Assembly: GCA_002433025.1 (NCBI GenBank)
Contig: DJGZ01000009.1
Span: 15,403-36,247, forward strand
Origin: Bacteroidales bacterium UBA5833
GTDB lineage: Bacteria > Bacteroidota > Bacteroidia > Bacteroidales > Lentimicrobiaceae
Length of the DNA: 20,845 nt
Reading direction: 5' to 3'
Positions 1 to 5,837 of this stretch are shown piece by piece (within the stretch, counting starts at the first letter, position 1; the number at the start of each line of letters is the position of its first letter). The notes under the pieces were generated by a model. That model did no database searches, had not been told where the DNA came from, and saw only the letters and a program-made list of their open reading frames with translations. The position numbers and the translations under genes were made by a program.

Positions 1-198
1 TAAATCCTGTAAATCCTGTCTGAAAATCTGAGAAAGAAAGGTTTCAATGAATTGCGCGAAGGTGGTGAAGTGATTCAAAGATTCAAAGATTCAAAGAAAA
101 AGCAGATCCTGTAAATCCTGTAAATCCTGTCTGAAAATCTGGGAAGAGCGGTTTCAATGAATTGCGCGAAGGTGGTGGTGTGATTCAAAGATTCAAAA
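1..198. repeat. Two-copy ~110-bp direct repeat with nested 9-bp and 8-bp repeats
   Basis: Bases 1-93 recur at 112-198 with a period of 110-111 bp. Each copy holds, in order, tandem 9-mers taaatcctg (1-18, 112-129), the block tctgaaaatctg (19-30, 130-141), the block gtttcaatgaattgcgcgaa (41-60, 151-170), ggtggtg, and tandem 8-mers attcaaag (three at 73-96; one plus a degenerate one at 183-198). The first copy begins at base 1, so the array may extend upstream of the window. No ORF explains it. It is seen directly; its origin and function are unknown. Confidence 0.85.
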
Positions 199-349
199 AA
201 TATTCTGTGGTTTTCCATGTTCCGATAGCTATCGAAACCGCTACAGGGCGTGGTGGTCTCGGCTCCGCTCCAAGGTGTGGTGGTCTCGGCTCCGCTCGAC
301 CACCAGTGACAAAATTCAAAATAGTATTCCGTGGTTTTCAGTGTTTCCG
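191..349. repeat. Second diverged direct-repeat pair (191-224 and 314-349)
   Basis: The stretch running from attcaaaa through tattctgtggttttcc to gttccg (191-224) recurs in diverged form at 314-349 (tattccgtggttttca, then gtttccg). The two copies flank a block containing a 12-bp palindrome cgatagctatcg (223-234) and a duplicated GC-rich motif (250-305). Together with 1-198 this makes most of the leader region repeat-derived. Confidence 0.6.
250..305. repeat. Duplicated GC-rich motif with hairpin
   Basis: A 21-bp motif (gtggtggtctcggctc followed by cgctc) occurs identically at 250-270 and 277-297, 27 bp apart. The second copy forms a hairpin: tggtggtc (278-285) pairs perfectly with gaccacca (298-305) around a 12-nt loop. 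This looks like a REP-type intergenic palindromic repeat unit. Confidence 0.7.
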
Positions 350-486
350 CGCTTTAGTGGCAATTTAATTCAATCATTCGTGTCCCGTCGCTATCGGGAT
401 CGTGGCTTTATGCTTTAACCTGAAATCAAGGATCAGTATTCCATAAGCCGCCCGGTTTCTCATATTATACGCAATTAGTTTTATTC
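306..486. other. Non-coding stretch upstream of the C10 protease gene
   Basis: No convincing gene was seen on either strand. Besides the 314-349 repeat arm it holds a small inverted repeat, tcccg (383-387) / cggga (395-399), around tcgctat. This resembles a half-degenerate form of the cgatagctatcg palindrome at 223-234. The last 60 bases are AT-rich and lead into the promoter at 487. Confidence 0.5.
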
Positions 487-494
487 TATCTTTG
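487..494 (+). promoter_or_regulatory. Bacteroidota -7 promoter element for the C10 protease gene
   Basis: tatctttg matches TAnnTTTG exactly. No clear TTTG is seen ~20 bp upstream, so the -33 box is weak or absent. The predicted transcript starts at about 498-502, which rules out the TTG at 492 as the start codon and supports the ATG at 516, with a leader of about 15 nt. Confidence 0.6.
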
Positions 495-515
495 TCAGAC
501 ATAAACCAACCTGAT

Positions 516-1985
516 ATGAAGACCAGGGCCCTCTCCCTGCTGACCATCCTGTTCCCGATGCTGCTGTCAGCCCAGCCATCACAACCTGAAATCCTCAACT
601 TCGGCGACGCGCTGCAAACCGTGCGCGGGCACCTTTCCCGCTATCCCGAAAAGAGGGTAAGCCCCGGAGATACTTACCTGCTGCTTTACGCGGATGGCCG
701 CGCGGCATCGGCTACGGTTCGTGCCGGTCTGGCCGGAGAGGAAGAACCCGGCCGCGACCTGCTGGCCCGGGTGTTTCCGCTGGAGCCGTCGGGCTATGTA
801 GTGGTGGCGGCCTCTCCCCTGCTGCCCCGCGTCATCGCCTATTCATTTACCGCCGGTTGCGGCAGGCCTGAAAGCGGCAATCCGCTGCTGACGATGCTCA
901 GGGCCGACCTGAAGTCCAGGCTCGACTATGCGGTTGAAAGCGGTCAGGCGGCGGCCGGCGAAACATTGCCGCGGCGCGACCGTCCGGAGCAGTGGCCGGC
1001 TACCGGCGACGGCTGGCTGAAGACCAACTGGACGCAGAACGCGCCTTATAATAACCTCTGCCCCATGGACCCCGTAACCGCTTCGCGGAGCTATGCCGGA
1101 TGCCCGGCCGTGGCCATGGCCCAGATCCTTAACTTCCACAAAAACCTGAACAATACGCGTTTTGACGATGGCGACGACTATTACCACAGCTATGCCGGCC
1201 GCAACTACCAGATTGACGACGACCATGCGCAGAACGGCTTCCCCTCCTTTCCGCAACTCAATATTTACCTCGACACCCTGCAGGCCCATTATGAGCGGGA
1301 TGTCAACCTGAACAACACCGACAAGGCCGCCCTGGTGTTTGCCTGCGGCGTGGCCTGCACCCAGGTGTTTACCTCGGAAGCCTCGGGCACCTTCGGGGTG
1401 GATCAGGCGCTGGAGGCTTACCTGCGCTTCGGTTTCTCCACGGTGGCCCTGCTGGATGAGAACGACGCTGACCTGTATGAGCGCCTGCGGCAGAATATGA
1501 TGGATACCCTCCCCGCCCACCTGGCGGTGGTGGATCCCGGCTGGACCACCGGTCACAATGTGGTGGTGGATGGCTACAACTCGGATGATTACTACCACCT
1601 GAACTTCGGCTGGGGTGGCATGTACAACGGCTGGTACCTGCTTCCGGAGGAAATTCCCTACAACCTCACGGTGGTGGAGGGCGTGGTGCTCGACATCTGC
1701 AGGGACACCACCACCGTCAGCAGCCATAACCTTCAGGCAGGGCAGGCAAAGGTGTTTCCCAATCCCACCGCGGGCAGGCTGACGATTGCCTTCCCCGCTT
1801 CACCGGGACAAATAAACAGCGTTAAGATTTATAACGCGGCGGGCTGCCTGATTGAAAGCAGGGAAAATATCAGCAGCGGCGCGTTTACGCCGGATCTGTC
1901 AGATCGGCCCGGCGGGCTGTACCTCTTCACCATTTGCAATCAGCAGGGACGGGTAACCAGCGGGAAGTTTGTGATCAGCAGGTAA
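516..1985 (+). CDS. Secreted C10-family (streptopain-like) cysteine protease with T9SS type A sorting domain
   Basis: Predicted extracellular cysteine endopeptidase of 489 residues. The start is the ATG at 516 because it begins a good signal peptide (MKTRALSLLTILFPMLLSAQ); the reading frame is open from a TTG at 492, but that lies inside the promoter. Residues ~20-170 correspond to the inhibitory propeptide region of C10 zymogens. The catalytic cysteine is C196 in AGCPAVAMAQ and the histidine is H347 in GHNVVVDGY, followed by the NFGWGGMYNGWY segment around W366. This spacing is close to streptococcal SpeB. Residues ~410-489 form a T9SS C-terminal domain (VFPNPTAGR... ending GKFVISR), so the protein is likely exported by the type IX system and cell-surface attached or released. 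It stands alone and is convergent with the next gene. Its GC content (about 60% in lines sampled) is visibly higher than elsewhere in the window. Substrate unknown. Confidence 0.9.
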   Translation: MKTRALSLLTILFPMLLSAQPSQPEILNFGDALQTVRGHLSRYPEKRVSPGDTYLLLYADGRAASATVRAGLAGEEEPGRDLLARVFPLEPSGYVVVAASPLLPRVIAYSFTAGCGRPESGNPLLTMLRADLKSRLDYAVESGQAAAGETLPRRDRPEQWPATGDGWLKTNWTQNAPYNNLCPMDPVTASRSYAGCPAVAMAQILNFHKNLNNTRFDDGDDYYHSYAGRNYQIDDDHAQNGFPSFPQLNIYLDTLQAHYERDVNLNNTDKAALVFACGVACTQVFTSEASGTFGVDQALEAYLRFGFSTVALLDENDADLYERLRQNMMDTLPAHLAVVDPGWTTGHNVVVDGYNSDDYYHLNFGWGGMYNGWYLLPEEIPYNLTVVEGVVLDICRDTTTVSSHNLQAGQAKVFPNPTAGRLTIAFPASPGQINSVKIYNAAGCLIESRENISSGAFTPDLSDRPGGLYLFTICNQQGRVTSGKFVISR

Positions 1986-2070
1986 ACGCCTGCACCTCCG
2001 GAAAATAATCACCGGAAACCGGGACTTTGGAATTCACCTGTAATAAAACAGTCAAAAGCGGGCGTCCTGA

Positions 2071-2754
2071 TCAGTCGGCTGCCGGCTGCTCAGCGGCATG
2101 CGCCTGGTTTTCGATGCCGAACAGGTCGTAAGGCTGTTCCCTGAAATTATCGTTGAAAATATAGACGGAAACGACAATCCAGGCAATAAAACCCAGTACA
2201 ATCATCCACTGGGCAGGGGAAGTTTTCTGTATGGGCTGCCTGTCTTTCACTTCACACACTTCGCCGGGGCAGTATTGCGCCTTTTCCCTGTAAAACAATG
2301 AATAAAACTTACAACCCAGGCAAATACCGAAGGCCGACTCGAAAAACAGAAATATCAGGCAGATAAGACAGATAATGCCGGTAACCGGACTGAAAGCGTT
2401 CATAATTACCAGGTGCACCAACATGATCAAGCCCAGCGCCAGGCCGATCACCCAGGCGAACTTTTTCTGCTGCGCGCCCACATATTCGGGGGTCTGGTTA
2501 AAGACGACCAGCCGGCCGAGTATCAGCGTGGGGGCGTATTTCGGATTGATAAAAACCCTGACAATAAAATCGGTGAGAAAGATAACGACGGCGTATTTCA
2601 GCAGCAGGAAATTTCCCTTCATAATCACTGTGAGGATAGCGGTAAACATTAACACAAAGAGCAGGCCGGCGGCCGCCCTTACCTCACGTTCGTTCAAAAC
2701 GGGAATACTGTAACCGTCCACATCTTCGCCGAACTTAATGATTTTGTTTGCCAT
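2071..2754 (-). CDS. DUF4395 family integral membrane protein
   Basis: A 227-residue polytopic inner-membrane protein of unknown function. It has hydrophobic segments at about 31-46, 52-70, 99-117, 122-141 and 183-200. The N-terminal PVLNEREVRAAAG and the ESAFGICLGCKFY segment with the C145-x-x-C148 pair are typical of DUF4395. A second cysteine pair (C162, C167) follows on the loop before the last membrane segment, suggesting a redox or metal-binding role, which is inference. The C-terminal tail is short, polar and Ala-rich. It lies 168 bp downstream of the DsrE-like gene and appears to have its own promoter (2846-2853), so it is probably a separate unit. DUF4395 proteins are often found beside thiol or sulfur-handling genes, which fits the DsrE neighbour. 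Confidence 0.75.
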   Translation of the reverse strand: MANKIIKFGEDVDGYSIPVLNEREVRAAAGLLFVLMFTAILTVIMKGNFLLLKYAVVIFLTDFIVRVFINPKYAPTLILGRLVVFNQTPEYVGAQQKKFAWVIGLALGLIMLVHLVIMNAFSPVTGIICLICLIFLFFESAFGICLGCKFYSLFYREKAQYCPGEVCEVKDRQPIQKTSPAQWMIVLGFIAWIVVSVYIFNDNFREQPYDLFGIENQAHAAEQPAAD

Positions 2755-2845
2755 ATTAACTGTTGATTACTGTTTAATTCATTGGCTGAACATTGATAAG
2801 CACTGCCCTTTCATTCATTTACCGGCCCGCGCCGGCTTCTTCAAA

Positions 2846-2853
2846 CAAAGGTA
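2846..2853 (-). promoter_or_regulatory. -7 promoter element for the DUF4395 gene
   Basis: Read on the minus strand this is TACCTTTG, matching TAnnTTTG. The -33 region has only a T-run. The predicted leader is ~85 nt and would contain a GC-rich hairpin, ccggc (2822-2826) / gccgg (2831-2835). Confidence 0.5.
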
Positions 2854-2922
2854 AAATATTATTGCCGGAAAGTAAAAATGTTTTTCGTGAAAGGCAGGAA
2901 AGATAGCAGCAGGTTACCGGCT

Positions 2923-3243
2923 TCAGAAGGTCACCATTTTATCGGCCCATACCACCAGGTTTACACAATCAACCATGGTGGAAAGCGGGCAGGCTTCGGT
3001 TTCGTTCAGTTGCCTGGATTTCAAACAGGTGCCGCAGGCCATGATTTCACCGCCCGCATCCGAAAAGGCCTTCAGCTGAACATCCACATTGTACTTTTCG
3101 TGGGTCAGGCCTTCGCATTCTACCGCTTCCCCCATCAGAAACATCTTTACTTCGTGCCCCTGCTTTTTTGCAGTAAGGGCAAAGCGGAAGGCATTCCATG
3201 CCTTTTCAGATTCTTTGGTTTCGAGGATAATACCGATTTTCAT
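2923..3243 (-). CDS. DsrE/DsrF-like family protein
   Basis: A 106-residue cytoplasmic protein with the DsrE-like fold pattern. It opens with the beta strand MKIGIILET, continues with a helix (AWNAFRFALTAKKQGHEVKMFLMGEAVEC) and then the sulfur-site loop GEIMACGTCLKSR. C70 and C73 in that loop are the likely sulfur-binding residues; C43, C85 and C93 are additional cysteines. Family members carry or relay sulfane sulfur in small complexes, but the specific partner is unknown. The gene starts 29 bp after the DUF190 stop, so it is probably the third gene of the fluoride-responsive transcript. Why a sulfur-relay protein travels with a fluoride channel is unclear, and the co-transcription may be incidental. 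Length is normal for the family. Confidence 0.75.
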   Translation of the reverse strand: MKIGIILETKESEKAWNAFRFALTAKKQGHEVKMFLMGEAVECEGLTHEKYNVDVQLKAFSDAGGEIMACGTCLKSRQLNETEACPLSTMVDCVNLVVWADKMVTF

Positions 3244-3272
3244 GTGTTGGTCAGATGGATATGGTTAAATCA

Positions 3273-3635
3273 TCAAAAGAACTTCTTTTTCATACCCTGT
3301 TTAAACAGCACAACCTGCACCTTTTCGGCGGTCACCAGGCAGCCGGTGGGTATTTTATCGAACCAGGGCAGGATGATATTCACAAACTGTTCAATTTTTG
3401 TGGTCTCATCCACCATTTCTACAATTACAGGCAGTTTTTCAGTTATCTCCCAGAATTTGGCAGAGTGTATCACGCTGCTCGATCCGTATCCCATGCAGCC
3501 TTTAGTAACCGTAGCGCCGGCCAGTCCGTAGCGTTTGGCGGCAAAAACCAGGGTTTCGCTCAGGAGGGTATGCCTGAATTTATCGGTATTGCTGATGTAG
3601 AAGCGCAATCGTGTGGCTTCGGAATTGCTTTTCAT
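3273..3635 (-). CDS. DUF190 (PII-like) protein, translationally coupled to crcB
   Basis: A 120-residue soluble protein of the DUF190 family, which has a PII/GlnB-like ferredoxin fold. Diagnostic segments are RLRFYISNTDKFRHTLLSE near the N-terminus and the glycine-rich loop GLAGATVTKGCMGYGSSS, followed by the strands LPVIVEMVD and GCLVTAEKVQVV. DUF190 genes are a common companion of crcB in bacteria, and a role in modulating fluoride export or sensing a small ligand has been suggested but not established. The start ATG overlaps the crcB stop as ATGA, which implies translational coupling and roughly equal synthesis. The tail is basic (KQGMKKKFF). Confidence 0.85.
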   Translation of the reverse strand: MKSNSEATRLRFYISNTDKFRHTLLSETLVFAAKRYGLAGATVTKGCMGYGSSSVIHSAKFWEITEKLPVIVEMVDETTKIEQFVNIILPWFDKIPTGCLVTAEKVQVVLFKQGMKKKFF

Positions 3636-4015
3636 GGTATTATGATTTTGGTAAGCGCGTGTCCGCCAAAGGTGGCCAGCAGGCCGAGGAATACGCTGAG
3701 CCCGGCATACAGGCTGAAGTAAAGAAAGCTGCCGTCGCGCAGCAGGGCCAGGTTCTCGTGCGAGAAGGTGGAAAAGGTGGTAAAGCCGCCGCAGAAGCCC
3801 ACGGCCAGGAACAGGCGCAGTTCATTGCTTATGGGAGTGCCCCTGTCGGAAAGGCCGTAAATCAGCCCGATCAGAAAACAACCGGTAATATTTACCCAGA
3901 ATGTGCCCAGCGGAAAGGAAGTGATAACGGTTTGCTGAATGCTCTTCGACAGCAGGTAACGGGCGATGCCGCCCAGAAAGCTGCCGGAGCCGATAAACAG
4001 GAGAATCTTCAACAT
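3632..4015 (-). CDS. crcB: Fluoride-specific ion channel CrcB/Fluc
   Basis: A 127-residue four-helix inner-membrane protein that acts as a dual-topology dimer exporting fluoride from the cytoplasm. Family marks are all present: GGIARY early in helix 1-2, N42 in WVNITGCFLIG, and GFCGGFTTFSTFSHE (residues 73-87), which holds the central sodium-site region and the pore phenylalanines F81 and F84. Length is normal. The gene is preceded by a fluoride riboswitch and a -7 element, and its stop codon overlaps the DUF190 start. AAAGG lies three bases upstream of the ATG, closer than usual for a ribosome-binding site. Confidence 0.95.
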   Translation of the reverse strand: MLKILLFIGSGSFLGGIARYLLSKSIQQTVITSFPLGTFWVNITGCFLIGLIYGLSDRGTPISNELRLFLAVGFCGGFTTFSTFSHENLALLRDGSFLYFSLYAGLSVFLGLLATFGGHALTKIIIP

Positions 4016-4027
4016 AGGCCTTTAAAT

Positions 4028-4050
4028 GATTGCGGGTTTAACGGGCAATC
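4028..4050 (-). other. Hairpin between riboswitch and crcB (possible expression platform)
   Basis: GATTGC and GCAATC arms (4028-4033 and 4045-4050) enclose an 11-nt loop, 13 nt upstream of the crcB ATG. There is no T-run after it, so it is not a standard terminator. It could affect ribosome access. Pairing is seen; function is inference. Confidence 0.3.
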
Positions 4051-4105
4051 CGCGCGATGATCCTGATTCCGGAAGATCGCAGCCGGTTGCCAATGGTAAA
4101 TCATC

Positions 4106-4155
4106 CAGGAGTTATCAGCTTGTTGAAGGCGGTTAAAGGCTAACCCCATAGCCTG
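4106..4155 (-). ncRNA. Fluoride (crcB-motif) riboswitch aptamer
   Basis: On the minus strand, 4155-4106, all consensus parts are present. P1 is CAGG (4155-4152) with CCTG (4109-4106). Next comes GGC...GCC closing the TATGGGGTTA loop, then the TTTAACCGCC linker, a short stem around CAAC, and the conserved CTGATAACTCC tail. The loop segment GGGGTTA pairs with TAACTCC in the tail (seven pairs, one G-U), which is the expected pseudoknot. It lies in the crcB leader. It should bind fluoride and raise expression of crcB, the DUF190 gene and the DsrE-like gene. Confidence 0.88.
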
Positions 4156-4158
4156 CGG

Positions 4159-4166
4159 CAAAGATA
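4159..4166 (-). promoter_or_regulatory. -7 promoter element of the fluoride operon
   Basis: On the minus strand this is TATCTTTG, an exact TAnnTTTG match ending four bases before P1 of the riboswitch. The transcript would therefore start at or within a few bases of the aptamer. No TTTG is seen at -33. Confidence 0.65.
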
Positions 4167-4172
4167 TACTTT

Positions 4173-4221
4173 CGCCCGGAACTGATGCGGACAGATGCTC
4201 AATTTTCAAATGTTCCGGGCG
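4173..4221. repeat. Perfect 10-bp inverted repeat between the FnIII gene stop and the fluoride promoter
   Basis: cgcccggaac (4173-4182) and gttccgggcg (4212-4221) are exact reverse complements separated by 29 bp. Reading the minus strand, the repeat begins 9 bp after the FnIII stop codon, and its inner end lies just upstream of the -7 element. It may be the 3' hairpin of the envelope operon (no T-run follows) or a protein-binding site on the fluoride promoter. Confidence 0.6.
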
Positions 4222-4230
4222 GACCCTGCC

Positions 4231-5793
4231 CTATCTCCTGCAACTGAACTCTTCCGATGCCCCGCTCTCCATTCCGTTTTCGTGGGTTGTGGTGAGGTAA
4301 TAGAAATAAAGCATGCCAGCCTGTGTGTTCGCGTCCGCATATTCTGTGCTTTCGCCCGGGATACTTGTCAGTTTCACCGGCGCTTTTCCCCTCTCATAGC
4401 GGTAAATATTGATTGAAGACAATCCATCGTAGCTTACCTGACCCCATTCGAGCTGAATGCCGGCTTCGGTGGAGACAGCCCGCAGGGCAAAAGGAGGAAT
4501 GGGCAGACTTTTTTTAGTGCGGATTGCCGCTATGGCGGCTTCCGCGCTCCGGTTGCCGTCAATATCTACCGAGAACAAGCTGTAGCTGTATAGTTTTCCG
4601 GGTTCTGCAGTATCATCCGTAAAACTGTTTATTTTCAGGATTCCATTCTCAGGAAGTAATGATGCGGATACTTCCACTTCCGACTGCCGCTGCAGCAGGT
4701 AACCGGCGATTATATTGCTTTGGTTTTCCTGGTTTTCCCAGTGCAGCACTACCTTACGGTCTTCTTCATAAGCCGTAAAATTCGCGGGGGCCTTTGGAGG
4801 ATGTTCAAGTATAGGCCGGAGATAGGTAAGCTCAGAAAATGAGCTTTCCACGAAGCTGCTGCTTTCGGTTTTGGCGGCAAAGATATAGGTGGTATTGCCT
4901 GATAGCAGCCCGGTGGTATCCACCCAGCTGATCAGCAGCGAGTCGCCGGGCCTCAGAAGGTCGCTTACCACGCGCAATTCAGGGGTAATACCATCGTTCC
5001 GGTAAATGCGGATACCGGCGGCTTCCGCGTCACTCACCCTGTATTGCAATGATACGCCTCCTTTCAGGCGTTTTGACCTCACCAGCCATGGCGGCGCGGG
5101 AGCCTGAGGGTTGAACGCTGCACTGAAAATTACATTACTGGCAATAGCCTGGTTATTATCTGCCGCTATTGCCAGAATCCGGTAATAATAAACTTTATCG
5201 GGTTTGATCTCCAGATCGGTAAACCGGGTTTTATCGGCAGGAAGGGTCGCCAGCAGCGAAAAGTCTTTGTCAGGATGTTCGCTGCGTTCAATTTCAATCC
5301 TTTGAACCGTTTGATTCCCGTTAAGCGCCCATTCCAGATTGATGCCCAGCATTTTGCTGTCTTTTCCTGCTTTTGTGGAAACGAACCAGAACCTGGAATC
5401 CTTCGGAGATATCAGTGTGATGCCGCTGCTGTTTCCTGCCAGCCGGTTTGTATCCAGCTGAACCATAAAGTATTGCAGATTCTGCTGACGCGCTGTTTTC
5501 AGCACAGTGGTATCAAAGAAAGAATAGAAGGTTGTATCAGCGCTTCGCATAACGGCTTTGACTCCTTTGGCCTCAACCGGATTGTCCCCTTCGTAGCGCA
5601 GCGGCATAAAGTCAGGCGCCGGTCGATCGCCTTTGCTGAACCATTGCAGGTATATCAGGTCCGGCGTTGTTTCGCTGACAAGAAAAACCGGTTTGTCGAA
5701 CCCTGCCGGGGTCTTAACCTGTGCAAAGGTTTCAGACATAACCAGGGCAATGACTGCCGGGATCAGATATTTACTTATTTTTCTAACGTTCAT
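4231..5793 (-). CDS. Exported protein of about five fibronectin type III-like domains
   Basis: A 520-residue predicted exported protein. The ATG at 5793 is chosen because it begins a signal peptide (MNVRKISKYLIPAVIALVMS, with cleavage near ETFA/Q); the upstream TTG at 5820 would only add a polar tail. After the signal there are about five FnIII-like beta-sandwich units at roughly 30-130, 140-225, 232-325, 333-425 and 432-520. They are recognised by recurring IYLQW / LEW / LHW / LEWG tryptophan strands, Y(Y)YRI-type tyrosine strands and proline-rich linkers. There is no T9SS sorting domain, lipobox or enzyme motif. It is the third gene of the barrel-giant-FnIII operon, 44 bp after the giant gene, so a structural or adhesive role at the cell surface or in the periplasm is inferred. 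Exact function unknown. Confidence 0.75.
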   Translation of the reverse strand: MNVRKISKYLIPAVIALVMSETFAQVKTPAGFDKPVFLVSETTPDLIYLQWFSKGDRPAPDFMPLRYEGDNPVEAKGVKAVMRSADTTFYSFFDTTVLKTARQQNLQYFMVQLDTNRLAGNSSGITLISPKDSRFWFVSTKAGKDSKMLGINLEWALNGNQTVQRIEIERSEHPDKDFSLLATLPADKTRFTDLEIKPDKVYYYRILAIAADNNQAIASNVIFSAAFNPQAPAPPWLVRSKRLKGGVSLQYRVSDAEAAGIRIYRNDGITPELRVVSDLLRPGDSLLISWVDTTGLLSGNTTYIFAAKTESSSFVESSFSELTYLRPILEHPPKAPANFTAYEEDRKVVLHWENQENQSNIIAGYLLQRQSEVEVSASLLPENGILKINSFTDDTAEPGKLYSYSLFSVDIDGNRSAEAAIAAIRTKKSLPIPPFALRAVSTEAGIQLEWGQVSYDGLSSINIYRYERGKAPVKLTSIPGESTEYADANTQAGMLYFYYLTTTHENGMESGASEEFSCRR

Positions 5794-5837
5794 AATCTGG
5801 GTATTTTTCAGTAAATACAATTAGTTCCGGCTGTTTA

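Noticed and set aside
41..170. Possible CRISPR repeats (blocks starting gtttcaat at 41 and 151)
   Set aside because: There are only two copies, 110 bp apart, and the intervening sequence is itself repeated instead of being unique spacers. No cas genes are present.
162..368. 68-codon plus-strand frame in the leader region
   Set aside because: It consists of repeat-derived sequence (duplicated Gly-rich GGLGSA motifs from the 250-297 repeat) with no start signal or conserved feature.
843..1727. 294-codon open frame on the minus strand inside the C10 protease gene
   Set aside because: It lies entirely antisense to a gene with clear catalytic motifs. GC-rich coding DNA often leaves such open antisense frames, and the translation is a low-complexity His/Val/Gly-rich string with no domain.
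1986..2070. Possible terminator tccgg (1997-2001) / ccgga (2012-2016) between the convergent genes
   Set aside because: The stem is only five base pairs with a 10-nt loop and no T-run, too weak to call.
2878..3722. Long plus-strand open frames across the DsrE-like and DUF190 genes
   Set aside because: They are antisense to two recognisable conserved families and show no domain or start signal of their own.
4009..4209. 66-codon minus-strand frame upstream of crcB
   Set aside because: It runs through the riboswitch and its -7 element; RNA structure explains this sequence better than coding.
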